Assembly: GCA_947303085.1 (NCBI GenBank) | Contig: CAMYXP010000001.1 | Coordinates: 62,001 to 126,000 of the forward strand | Length of the DNA stretch: 64,000 nucleotides | From: an uncultured Bacteroidales bacterium | Lineage (GTDB): Bacteria > Bacteroidota > Bacteroidia > Bacteroidales > F082 | Direction of reading: 5' to 3' | Shown: one piece after another, positions 1-7,675 of the stretch | Numbering within the stretch: position 1 is the stretch's first letter | Layout: every line of letters starts with the position of its first letter | The notes under the pieces: generated by a model | The model's input: only the letters and a program-made list of their open reading frames with translations | What the model was told of the DNA's origin: nothing | The model's database searches: none | Made by a program: the position numbers and the translations under genes

Positions 1-1074
1 ATTGGCAAGACCGTCATCAAATCGAACCGTCGCTTCGCCTACGAAGAGGTTCAGGCAATGATCGAGGGTGGGGAAGGAGATTATAAAGATGAAATCTTGA
101 TTCTCAATGATTTAGCAACCAAACTTCGCGAAAAGCGCATGGCTCAAGGCTCAATCAACTTCCATTCCGAGGAGGTGAAATTTGTGCTTGACGAGAAGAT
201 GCACCCCATCGACACTTACGTGAAGGTGCAAAACGAGGCAAACATGCTCATCGAGGACTTCATGCTGCTCGCAAACCGCACCGTGGCTGAATCAATCGGC
301 AAGAAAGACTCGAAGTATCACGGATATACCTTCGTTTATCGTGTGCACGACGAGCCTAACCCCGAAAAGCTGTTCAGTTTCATATCGTTAGTCTCAAAAT
401 TGGGTTATTCGATGAACATCAGCACGCGCGAGAATCTGGTGAAGTCGTACAATGCCTTGTTTGATGCCGTTGAAGGCAAGGGTGAGCGCAATCTCGTTGA
501 GACTGTGGCACTTCGCACGATGGCGAAGGCTCTCTACAGCACCGTTAACATCGGGCATTACGGACTTGCGTTCCCGTTTTACACCCATTTCACCTCGCCA
601 ATCCGTCGTTATCCCGATTTGATGGTTCACCGTCTGATTGAGCGCTATATGATTGAAAATCAGCCGAGTGTGAGTCAGGAGGAATATGAGGTTCTGTGCC
701 AGCACGCCTCCGAAATGGAGCGCAAGGCTGCCGAGATGGAGCGTGAGTCGGTGCGCTACAAACAGGCTGAGTATCTGCAGGATAAGATCGGCAAGGTGTT
801 CGACGGACTCATCTCCGGCATCAGCAAATGGGGCATCTACGTCGAGCTTAAAGACAGCAAATGCGAGGGAATGGTGCGATTCAGCACCCTCGACGACATG
901 TACTACATCGACGAGGAAAACTTTCGCGTAGTCGGACAGGAAACACGTCAAATCTATCGCCTCGGAGACGCTGTAAAAGTACGCATCGAAGCTGTGGATT
1001 TGATTAAAAAGCAAATGGATTTTACTCTGGTATCATCAGCGAGTCGGCGCCGATCCGCTCCATCTCGCGGTTAA
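1..1074 (+). CDS. rnr: Ribonuclease R, C-terminal part (5' end outside window)
   Basis: The reading frame is open from base 1, so this is the 3' part of a longer gene. RNase R is a processive 3'-5' exoribonuclease that degrades structured RNA. The visible part holds the end of the RNB catalytic domain, with the family signature HFTSPIRRYPDLMVHRL at about residues 200-216 of the visible frame. A C-terminal S1 RNA-binding domain follows (IGKVFDGLISGISKWGIYVEL onward), then a short basic Ser/Arg tail. The last 53 bases overlap the end of the convergent gene on the minus strand, so the tail codons serve both genes. The family assignment is secure; the N-terminal cold-shock domains cannot be seen. 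Confidence 0.96.
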   Translation: MGKTVIKSNRRFAYEEVQAMIEGGEGDYKDEILILNDLATKLREKRMAQGSINFHSEEVKFVLDEKMHPIDTYVKVQNEANMLIEDFMLLANRTVAESIGKKDSKYHGYTFVYRVHDEPNPEKLFSFISLVSKLGYSMNISTRENLVKSYNALFDAVEGKGERNLVETVALRTMAKALYSTVNIGHYGLAFPFYTHFTSPIRRYPDLMVHRLIERYMIENQPSVSQEEYEVLCQHASEMERKAAEMERESVRYKQAEYLQDKIGKVFDGLISGISKWGIYVELKDSKCEGMVRFSTLDDMYYIDEENFRVVGQETRQIYRLGDAVKVRIEAVDLIKKQMDFTLVSSASRRRSAPSRG

Positions 1075-1633
1075 ACTGCCTGCGGGTTCGCGCTAGCTTT
1101 CGCTTGAAACGTGCTGTTTTATTGAACTTCTTGTAAATCAATGATATAGGATTTATCGTCGAGGCCGGAGGGTCTTTTATCGGAGTCTTGTAAATCTGCT
1201 TTTCGTCGCCTATTTTCGAAATTCCCGGCACAAAAAACGGCTTTTTCAACGGAGTCTCGCTGAACGTTTTCAAAAGAGTTCTATAATCGGGCCAAGGATA
1301 AATTTCCACTGAATCGAGAACGACATCTTTTTTCATTAGCTTGATAATCAATTCTTTACCAGACAAATTATCTTTATCTACCGGCACTCTCTGTCTCTCA
1401 AATCCCACGCAGCTAACCCAAAGAGTATCTATTATTTTTGATTTTATCAAAAACCATCCCTCCAGATTTGTGGTCGTTCCGTAAGTTGATAACTCACTGA
1501 TAATGTTTACATTAGGAATGGCTTTTAAACTGTCTTCCGAAAAAATCCTTCCTTTCACCAAAAAATTTTCCTCCTGCGCCCGACCAACCACCGAGCCCAG
1601 AGCCAAAACCAATAGCAGGAGTAATTTTTTCAT
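1022..1633 (-). CDS. Exported protein with carboxypeptidase-regulatory-like (CarboxypepD_reg) domain
   Basis: The 203-residue protein starts with a clear signal peptide whose predicted cleavage leaves Gln at the mature N-terminus (GRA|QEE). Residues about 25-95 look like the beta-sandwich CarboxypepD_reg fold: FLVKGRIFSEDSLKAIPNVN, then GTTTNLEGWFLI and SCVGFERQRV. This fold is usually the N-terminal domain of TonB-dependent receptors. Here no barrel follows, only about 100 residues with a basic Arg/Lys-rich C-terminal stretch. It may be a stand-alone periplasmic or surface protein; its function is unknown. It overlaps the 3' end of rnr by 53 bases in convergent orientation. A 14-bp perfect hairpin lies just upstream of its ATG. 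Confidence 0.75.
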   Translation of the reverse strand: MKKLLLLLVLALGSVVGRAQEENFLVKGRIFSEDSLKAIPNVNIISELSTYGTTTNLEGWFLIKSKIIDTLWVSCVGFERQRVPVDKDNLSGKELIIKLMKKDVVLDSVEIYPWPDYRTLLKTFSETPLKKPFFVPGISKIGDEKQIYKTPIKDPPASTINPISLIYKKFNKTARFKRKLARTRRQFNREMERIGADSLMIPE

Positions 1634-1637
1634 AAAG

Positions 1638-1676
1638 AAATAACGATGTAACTATTGAAATATTACATCGTTATTT
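1638..1676 (-). terminator. 14-bp perfect hairpin between BspA-like gene and the next minus-strand gene
   Basis: Bases 1638-1651 and 1663-1676 are perfect inverted repeats with an 11-base loop. Read on the minus strand the hairpin is followed by TTTCTTT and then the ATG of the downstream gene. It could end the BspA-like transcript or act as a 5' leader hairpin of the 203-residue gene. The T-run is interrupted, so terminator strength is uncertain. Confidence 0.5.
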
Positions 1677-1683
1677 AATTATC

Positions 1684-1714
1684 GTCATTCTGAGCGCCGT
1701 TAGGCGAGAGGAAC
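1684..1714 (+). repeat. Dispersed palindromic repeat, diverged copy (GTCATTC...GAGGAAC)
   Basis: Begins GTCATTCTGAGC and ends GCGAGAGGAAC, matching the family GTCATTCCGA...GAGGAATCTC found at least ten times in this window. It lies between two minus-strand genes, next to a GGCTAA-type array that overlaps the BspA-like stop codon. Confidence 0.65.
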
Positions 1715-1736
1715 TACATCTGCTAATGGCTAACGG

Positions 1737-3107
1737 CTAAAGAACCGTAACCTTCTTAATATCAACTCCATTAATGGTTTCCACTTTTATGAAATAAACT
1801 CCAGTTTCTTGATTTCTGAAATCATATTCAAAAGTATCACCATTGACTGCATTTTCAAAGATAATTTGTCCAAGGCTATTGTAAACGCTGATATTTCTGA
1901 TGCCTTCAGCCTCAATTTTCACTGCACCTTTAGTTGGATTTGGATAAACAGCCGAAATCACATTTTCAACTTCTGAAACCGCTTGTGGCTCAGCTTCAAT
2001 GAATTCATAGAAACCATTCAAGCCAATCGGGTCGTACCAATTTGAGTTTTGATAAGCCTCGGCGCATCCGTAAGGAACTGTAAGTGTTTGAGTACCAAAT
2101 TGTTCGAATACAACGCAATTCCATCCCGGTTCGTTGCCAAGCTCAGGTGGGTTTTTCGCCAAAGAAACAGCCTTTGTGAAATTAGAGCATTGTCTGAACG
2201 CATAGTCGCCGATAAACTCAACCGACTCGCCTATTGTCAGCGTGCCATCAAAACCTGAGCACTGGAAAAATGCACCGGCACCGATGGTTTTCACTGAGTT
2301 CGGGATTGTCAGATCGCCAGTCAGATGGAAGCAGAACGAGAAAGCGCCCGCTCCGATTGATGTTATCGAATTCGGAATATTGATCGATGTCAGACCATCA
2401 AGACCGCAAAAAGCATTTTCGCCAATCGCTGTGACGGAGGTAGGAATCACAGTGTTTACACATCCCAACACCAGCTCGTTTGTGCTTGTACGGACGATGG
2501 CGTTGCAGTTGTCTCTTGAGTCGAAAACCGGGTTCGCCGCATCGACAGTAATGCCGCCGAATGTGCAATATCTGAAAGCGTCGATGCCAATTGTTGTCAC
2601 GTTGCTCGGGATGTTAAGCACGCCGTGCAGACCTGCGCAATCATCAAAAGCATATTCGCCGATGGTTGTTACAGAGTTTCCAATCACCAAATCGCCGTCA
2701 AAACTGTAGCAGGTGAAGAATGCGCTTGCACCGATGGCGGTCACTGAATTAGGGATAATCAAATCGCCGGTAAAACCAGAGCAATACGCGAAAGCACCAT
2801 CCTCGATTGTGGTCACGGAATTCGGAATTGTCAGACTTGTCAGGTAAAAATAATACAAAAATGCGCTGTTGCCGATGGTTGTCACGGTATAGTCAGTGCC
2901 TTCGTAATTGACAGATTCAGGGATGTTCAATGCTCCGGTCGCGTCGTAGCCGTTGACATGTCCAGTAAGTGTCACCGAAGTGCCGTCAGGATTAACCTGA
3001 TAATTCAAATCGTCAACAGTGAAAGTCGTTTGTGCCATTCCAGCAAAACCAAACATCACGAGAAGGACTGCTAAGCAAGCCCTTTTTAAAAATAAAGAAT
3101 TTTTCAT
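1737..3107 (-). CDS. BspA-like leucine-rich repeat surface protein with T9SS sorting domain
   Basis: The 456-residue protein has a signal peptide (mature end GMA|QTT), about nine LRR_5/BspA-type repeats and a C-terminal T9SS type A sorting domain. The repeats follow the pattern IPNSVTTIGxxAFxxC about every 23 residues, residues ~70-345. The C-terminal domain shows VYPNPTKG, YNSLGQ and TGVYFIKV in order, the standard layout for secretion through the outer membrane by T9SS and anchoring. BspA-like proteins often bind host matrix or other bacteria, but the ligand here is unknown. The stop codon lies in a degenerate GGCTAA array. A -7 box is at 3142-3149. Confidence 0.9.
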   Translation of the reverse strand: MKNSLFLKRACLAVLLVMFGFAGMAQTTFTVDDLNYQVNPDGTSVTLTGHVNGYDATGALNIPESVNYEGTDYTVTTIGNSAFLYYFYLTSLTIPNSVTTIEDGAFAYCSGFTGDLIIPNSVTAIGASAFFTCYSFDGDLVIGNSVTTIGEYAFDDCAGLHGVLNIPSNVTTIGIDAFRYCTFGGITVDAANPVFDSRDNCNAIVRTSTNELVLGCVNTVIPTSVTAIGENAFCGLDGLTSINIPNSITSIGAGAFSFCFHLTGDLTIPNSVKTIGAGAFFQCSGFDGTLTIGESVEFIGDYAFRQCSNFTKAVSLAKNPPELGNEPGWNCVVFEQFGTQTLTVPYGCAEAYQNSNWYDPIGLNGFYEFIEAEPQAVSEVENVISAVYPNPTKGAVKIEAEGIRNISVYNSLGQIIFENAVNGDTFEYDFRNQETGVYFIKVETINGVDIKKVTVL

Positions 3108-3141
3108 TTTATAAATTAAGTTTAAATAAGTTTTTCGGCCG

Positions 3142-3149
3142 CAAAAATA
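3142..3149 (-). promoter_or_regulatory. Promoter -7 box for the BspA-like gene
   Basis: CAAAAATA on the plus strand reads TATTTTTG on the minus strand, matching the Bacteroidota TAnnTTTG consensus, 35 bases upstream of the ATG. Confidence 0.55.
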
Positions 3150-3155
3150 ATAAAA

Positions 3156-3227
3156 AGTCTTTAGTCGTTAGACATTAGTTGTTAGATTTTTTGCCAACTA
3201 ACAACTAACGACTAAAAACTAAAGACT
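3156..3227 (-). terminator. Large hairpin terminator of fba built from TTAG-type heptad repeats
   Basis: Arms 3156-3185 and 3198-3227 pair at 26 of 30 positions around a 12-base loop. On the minus strand the hairpin is followed by TTTTT (3152-3156), as expected for intrinsic termination of fba. Both arms consist of degenerate GTCTTTAGTCGTTAG units, and the array continues to the fba stop codon at 3254 as GACTAA and GGCTAA units. Confidence 0.75.
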
Positions 3228-3253
3228 AAAGACTAATGGCTAATAGCTAATGG

Positions 3254-4258
3254 CTATTCCGCTAATTTGTTGTTGCTTCCCAGCACGTTCACAATCTTGT
3301 GCATATACAACTCCTTCATATGATCGCGAGCCGGTCCGAGGTACTTGCGAGGGTCGAACTCTGCCGGTTTCTCGGCGAAAGCCTTGCGCACTGCCGCTGT
3401 CATGGCGAGACGGCTGTCTGAATCGATGTTGATCTTGCACACTGCCGACTTTGCTGCCTTGCGGAGCTGTTCCTCAGGGATGCCCACTGCTGCTTTCAAT
3501 GCGCCACCGTATTTGTTGATGGTATCGACATCGTCTTGTGGCACTGATGATGAGCCGTGAAGCACGATTGGGAAGCCCGGGAGCTTCTTCTCGATGGCCT
3601 CGAGCACGTCGAATGCGAGCGGTGGAGGCACTAAGCGGCCTGTCTTAGGATCGACGGTGCACTGCTCAGGAGTGAATTTGTAAGCTCCGTGTGATGTTCC
3701 GATAGAAATTGCCAAAGAATCGACGCCTGTCTTGGTCACGAAGTCGATAACTTCTTCAGGTTTTGTGTAGTGGCTCTCTTCTGCTGCCACCTCGTCTTCA
3801 ACGCCTGCCAACACGCCGAGTTCGCCTTCGACGGTGACATCGTATTTGTGAGCGAAATCAACTACTTTGCGTGTCAATGCCACGTTTTCGTCGTATGGAA
3901 GTGCCGAGCCGTCGATCATCACCGATGAGAAGCCCATCTCGATGCAGTTCTTGCAGAGCTCGAACGAATCGCCGTGGTCGAGGTGCAAAACGATTTCAGG
4001 ATGCTCGCAACCGAGTTCCTTTGCGTATGCCACAGCGCCTTCTGCCATGTAACGGAGAAGAGTCTGGTTGGCATACTGGCGAGCGCCCTTCGAAATCTGA
4101 AGAATCACTGGCGATTTCGTCTCCACTGCCGCCATGATGATGGCCTGCAGCTGTTCCATATTGTTAAAATTGAATGCCGGGATGGCATAGCCGCCGTCCA
4201 CAGCCTTTGCGAACATTTCACGGGTGTTCACCAGCCCTAAATCTTTGTAGTTAACCAT
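3254..4258 (-). CDS. fba: Fructose-1,6-bisphosphate aldolase, class II
   Basis: This zinc-dependent aldolase splits fructose 1,6-bisphosphate into dihydroxyacetone phosphate and glyceraldehyde 3-phosphate in glycolysis and gluconeogenesis. The 334-residue length fits the family. Zinc ligands and active-site motifs are visible: HLDHGD at about residue 92, EGELG at about 144, IGTSHGAYK at about 187 and VLHGSSSVPQDD at about 231. It is single, with its own -7 box at 4288-4295 and a strong hairpin terminator after the stop. It is divergent from the YfcC-like carrier gene. The phosphoglycerate kinase gene lies about 9 kb away. Confidence 0.96.
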   Translation of the reverse strand: MVNYKDLGLVNTREMFAKAVDGGYAIPAFNFNNMEQLQAIIMAAVETKSPVILQISKGARQYANQTLLRYMAEGAVAYAKELGCEHPEIVLHLDHGDSFELCKNCIEMGFSSVMIDGSALPYDENVALTRKVVDFAHKYDVTVEGELGVLAGVEDEVAAEESHYTKPEEVIDFVTKTGVDSLAISIGTSHGAYKFTPEQCTVDPKTGRLVPPPLAFDVLEAIEKKLPGFPIVLHGSSSVPQDDVDTINKYGGALKAAVGIPEEQLRKAAKSAVCKINIDSDSRLAMTAAVRKAFAEKPAEFDPRKYLGPARDHMKELYMHKIVNVLGSNNKLAE

Positions 4259-4287
4259 ATCATGAAGTTTTAATAATTTTCTATCTG

Positions 4288-4295
4288 CAAAATTA
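4288..4295 (-). promoter_or_regulatory. Promoter -7 box for fba
   Basis: CAAAATTA on the plus strand reads TAATTTTG on the minus strand, 30 bases upstream of the fba ATG. It is back to back with the plus-strand box at 4308-4315. Confidence 0.6.
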
Positions 4296-4307
4296 CATAT
4301 TATTTCT

Positions 4308-4315
4308 TATCTTTG
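4308..4315 (+). promoter_or_regulatory. Promoter -7 box for the carrier / ABC ATPase / sdaA operon
   Basis: TATCTTTG, 13 bases before the ATG at 4329, implies a very short leader. No convincing TTTG -33 box is seen. Confidence 0.65.
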
Positions 4316-4328
4316 CAAAAAATATTTT

Positions 4329-5915
4329 ATGGCTCAACGAAAAGTACCGCATACTTATGTCATCGTTTTCTGCATAATAGTGGTCGCCGCCATCATGACC
4401 TGGTTCATCAAGCCGGGAATGTACGTCGACGGACAGTTTTATTATGAAAACGAGTTACCTGCTGAATATCAGGAGGTTTTCCATCCTGAAGCTCAGACGT
4501 GGCAGGTGTTTTCGGCGCTTTTCAACGGCTTCGTGCAGCAGTCGAAAATCATCATCTTCATCCTGATGATTGGCGGCGCGTTCTGGATTATGAACAAAAG
4601 CCGCGCCATAGACATGGGAATCTTTTCCTTTCTGAAATTCACGCAACAACTTGAAAATCATAAGTTTATACGGTTTTTAGGCATAGATAACATCATCATC
4701 GTGCTAATAATGCTGCTGTTTAGCCTCTTCGGAGCGGTCTTCGGCATGAGCGAGGAGTGTATCGCCTTTGTGATTATCGTCATACCGCTCGCAATATCAA
4801 TGGGTTACGATAGCATCGTTGGCCTCTGCATGGTGTATGTGGCGGCGCATATCGGCTTCGCCGGAGCTATTCTGAACCCGTTTACAATCGGTATCGCGCA
4901 AGGAATCGCAGGCGTGCCGCTGTTTTCGGGCATCGGCTACCGTATCTTCTGTTGGGTGATTATCAACATCTTTGGTATCGCTTTTGTGCTGCATTATGCC
5001 CACAAAGTGAAGAAAAATCCGAAGTCGTCAATCATGTACGACGATGACGCTTACTGGCGGCAGCACACCGAGGCGCAAGGGCAGGAGTTTGAGCATTATG
5101 TGCCGAAATCGGCGTGGTTTGTGTACGCTTTCCTGCTTGTCGCGATGGTGATTTTCTCATATCTGAATCCTCAAACGACGCTGACGATAGGCTCGAGAGC
5201 CTTCACCATGCCAATCATCCCGATTTTGACAGGCTTTTTCGCTGTTTTGGGAGCGTTTTCGTTAAGAAAGACAGTGCATAACTTCATCTTGCTGCTTCTG
5301 CTTTACACCATAGTTTATTTGATAATCGGCGTGATGGGCTATGGCTGGTATGTGATGGAGATTGCGTCGCTGTTCCTCGCCATGGGCATCTGCAGCGGCT
5401 TGGCTATCGGCAAGAACGCCAGCGACATAGCACGACTTTTCATCGAGGGAATGAGCGATATCTTGTCGGCTGCGGTGGTCGTCGGTCTGGCTGGCGGCAT
5501 CGTGATAATCTTGCAAGACGGCGGCATCATCGACACTATTTTGTACGGCTTGTCGAAATCGATGTCCGACTTCGGCAAGGTGGCGTCGGTGGAGATAATG
5601 TATGGCATTCAGACGCTTATAAACATCATCATACCGTCGGGCTCGGCGAAGGCGGCGATAACGATGCCTATAATGGCGCCGTTCAGCGACCTCATCGGGG
5701 TGTGCCGTCAAGCCACAGTAATGGCGTTCCAGTTCGGCGACGGCTTCACCAACATGATAACGCCAACGTCAGGAGTCCTCATAGGAGCCCTCGGCGTGGC
5801 GAAAATCCCATACCAGAAATGGTTCAAATGGGTGTGGAAATTCATTCTGATGATGATTGTTTTAGGAGGGATATTGCTGATTCCAACGGTTTTAATGAAT
5901 TTAGAAGGATTTTGA
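4329..5915 (+). CDS. YfcC-family (DcuC/ArcD superfamily) inner-membrane carrier
   Basis: The 528-residue protein is strongly hydrophobic with about 12 predicted membrane segments. Characteristic stretches are FGAVFGMSEECIAF at about residue 137, VVGLAGGIVIILQDGGI at about 383 and IIPSGSAKAAITMPIMAP at about 435. Such motifs occur in YfcC-like anaerobic dicarboxylate / basic amino acid carriers. The substrate is not evident. It is the first gene of an operon: its TGA overlaps the next ATG (TGATG), and L-serine dehydratase follows. An amino acid or peptide-derived substrate is therefore a reasonable inference, but not shown. Confidence 0.85.
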   Translation: MAQRKVPHTYVIVFCIIVVAAIMTWFIKPGMYVDGQFYYENELPAEYQEVFHPEAQTWQVFSALFNGFVQQSKIIIFILMIGGAFWIMNKSRAIDMGIFSFLKFTQQLENHKFIRFLGIDNIIIVLIMLLFSLFGAVFGMSEECIAFVIIVIPLAISMGYDSIVGLCMVYVAAHIGFAGAILNPFTIGIAQGIAGVPLFSGIGYRIFCWVIINIFGIAFVLHYAHKVKKNPKSSIMYDDDAYWRQHTEAQGQEFEHYVPKSAWFVYAFLLVAMVIFSYLNPQTTLTIGSRAFTMPIIPILTGFFAVLGAFSLRKTVHNFILLLLLYTIVYLIIGVMGYGWYVMEIASLFLAMGICSGLAIGKNASDIARLFIEGMSDILSAAVVVGLAGGIVIILQDGGIIDTILYGLSKSMSDFGKVASVEIMYGIQTLINIIIPSGSAKAAITMPIMAPFSDLIGVCRQATVMAFQFGDGFTNMITPTSGVLIGALGVAKIPYQKWFKWVWKFILMMIVLGGILLIPTVLMNLEGF

Positions 5916-7675
5916 TGGGCACGTTGTTAAAAATTGAGAATCTGCATGTTTCTTTCCTTCGCGACGGCGAATGGAACGAATCAGTGCATGGTGTCAGTTT
6001 TGAGGTGCCGAAAGGCAAAACCCTTGGAATCGTTGGCGAGTCGGGTTCCGGAAAGTCGGTGAGCAACCTCGCGGTGATGCGCCTTTTGAACGAGAAACAA
6101 GCGAGAATCACAGCCGATGAAATCACCCTCGATGGGAAAGATATTCTGAATATTAACGAAAATCAGATGCACGACATTCGCGGCAAGCGCATCGCCATGA
6201 TATTCCAGGAGCCGATGACATCTCTAAACCCCGTGTTCCAGTGCGGTTTTCAGGTGACAGAGGCGATTCTTGCTCACGAAGACGTTACCGAAGAAGAGGC
6301 AAAGGCCCGCACCATATCCCTGTTCAAAAAAGTGATGCTGCCACGCCCTGAGTCCATCTATAAGAGCTACCCTCACGAGCTCTCTGGCGGCCAAAAACAG
6401 CGCGTGATGATTGCCATGGCACTGGCCTGCAACCCGGAATTGCTCATCGCAGATGAACCTACCACAGCGCTCGATGTTACCGTTCAAAAAGAGATTCTGA
6501 AATTGTTGAAGCATCTTCAAAAGGGCGCATCCGAGTGCTCAGAGGCATCTGAGTGCTCCGAGAACTCTGATAATGCCCCGTGCTCAATGTCAATGATCTT
6601 CATCTCGCACGATCTTGGCGTCGTCTCCGAAGTCTCTGATTACATCCTCGTTATGCACAACGGCCGCGTTGTCGAGTTCGGCGAATCCTCTAAAGTCCTT
6701 AATGCCCCTAATGACCCCTACACCAAGGGTTTATTAGCTTGCCGCCCTCCCATGGACTTCCGTCTAAAGCGCCTCCCAATAGTGAAAGAGTTCCTCGACG
6801 GCACCTGGAGCGACACTGCCGATTTTAAGCAGCAACTCATTGTCACTCAACAAGAAAGAGAATATCATCTAAAAGAAATATACAGCCACGAGCCTATCCT
6901 TAAGGTTGAGCATCTTAAGACATGGTTTCCGCTCAAAAAAGGCGTGTTCAACCGTGTCTATGACCACGTGAAAGCTGTCGATGACGTGAGCTTGGATGTT
7001 TATCCTGGCGAGACGCTCGGCCTGGTGGGCGAGTCGGGATGCGGAAAGACGACCCTCGGGCGCTCGATTTTACGTCTGGTAGAGCCTTCCGATGGCAAGA
7101 TTATCTTTGAAGGCAAAGATGTTATGTCGCTGAAGGGCAACGACTTGCGTGAATATCGCAAACATGCGCAGATAGTGTTCCAAGATCCTTATTCGTCGCT
7201 GAATCCGAGGATTCGCATCGGCGACGCGATAGCGGAGCCGATGTTGGTGCATGGTCTTGAACCTGACGCTAAGAAACGCCGCGACAAGGTGTGCGAGCTG
7301 CTCACCGAGGTCGGACTTCAACCCGAACATTATCAGCGTTATCCGCATGAGTTTTCTGGAGGTCAACGACAGCGTATCTGCATTGCGAGGGCACTGGCGG
7401 TGCACCCGAAACTTATCATCTGCGATGAGTCGGTGTCGGCTCTCGATGTCTCAGTTCAGGCACAGGTTTTAAATCTGTTGAACCGACTCAAAAAAGACTT
7501 CGGATTCACCTATATCTTCATCTCTCACGACCTTAGCGTCGTTCGCTTCATGTCCGACCGCATCCTCGTGATGTACAACGGAAAGCCAGTGGAATTAGGC
7601 GATGCCGACGAGATTTTTAACAACCCTAAAAACGAATATACAAAGAAGTTAATAAACGCAATTCCCAAAATATGA
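5915..7675 (+). CDS. Fused double ABC ATPase of oligopeptide/dipeptide type
   Basis: Two complete ABC ATPase domains lie in one 586-residue chain, as in GsiA/YejF and fused DppD-DppF proteins. Domain 1 has Walker A GESGSGKS (about 44), signature ELSGGQKQR and Walker B LLIADEPT. Domain 2 has GESGCGKT (about 373), EFSGGQRQR and [15 protein letters not shown] chose the ATG at 5915 because upstream in-frame codons lie inside the carrier gene. No permease or solute-binding gene is next to it, so its membrane partner must be elsewhere. Between domain 1's LLKHLQK and FISHDLG there is an extra ~17-residue low-complexity stretch ([15 protein letters not shown]) encoded by a degenerate tandem repeat at about 6527-6580. 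Confidence 0.92.
   Translation: MGTLLKIENLHVSFLRDGEWNESVHGVSFEVPKGKTLGIVGESGSGKSVSNLAVMRLLNEKQARITADEITLDGKDILNINENQMHDIRGKRIAMIFQEPMTSLNPVFQCGFQVTEAILAHEDVTEEEAKARTISLFKKVMLPRPESIYKSYPHELSGGQKQRVMIAMALACNPELLIADEPTTALDVTVQKEILKLLKHLQKGASECSEASECSENSDNAPCSMSMIFISHDLGVVSEVSDYILVMHNGRVVEFGESSKVLNAPNDPYTKGLLACRPPMDFRLKRLPIVKEFLDGTWSDTADFKQQLIVTQQEREYHLKEIYSHEPILKVEHLKTWFPLKKGVFNRVYDHVKAVDDVSLDVYPGETLGLVGESGCGKTTLGRSILRLVEPSDGKIIFEGKDVMSLKGNDLREYRKHAQIVFQDPYSSLNPRIRIGDAIAEPMLVHGLEPDAKKRRDKVCELLTEVGLQPEHYQRYPHEFSGGQRQRICIARALAVHPKLIICDESVSALDVSVQAQVLNLLNRLKKDFGFTYIFISHDLSVVRFMSDRILVMYNGKPVELGDADEIFNNPKNEYTKKLINAIPKI
6527..6580 (+). repeat. Degenerate tandem repeat in frame inside an ABC ATPase gene
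   Basis: Units resembling GAGTGCTC and GAGGCATCT / GAGAACTCT recur several times and encode Ser-Glu-Cys-Ser-Glu-Ala type residues. Family members normally have a few residues here, so the stretch looks like an insertion of about 17 codons into a surface loop just before the H-loop of domain 1. Confidence 0.6.

Noticed and set aside
2242-2709. A 155-codon plus-strand frame across the BspA-like gene
   Set aside because: It arises from the periodic leucine-rich repeats on the other strand; it shows the same period and no signal or promoter.
3156-3253. Short repeats that could suggest a CRISPR array
   Set aside because: Units are about 7 bases, degenerate and without unique spacers; they form a hairpin. 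No CRISPR repeat-spacer structure or cas gene is seen in the window.
6685-6718. CTAAAGTCC/TTAATGCCCC/TAATGACCCC string in the ABC ATPase as a second insertion
   Set aside because: The protein there ([18 protein letters not shown]) has the normal family length, so an insertion is not supported despite the repeat-like DNA.
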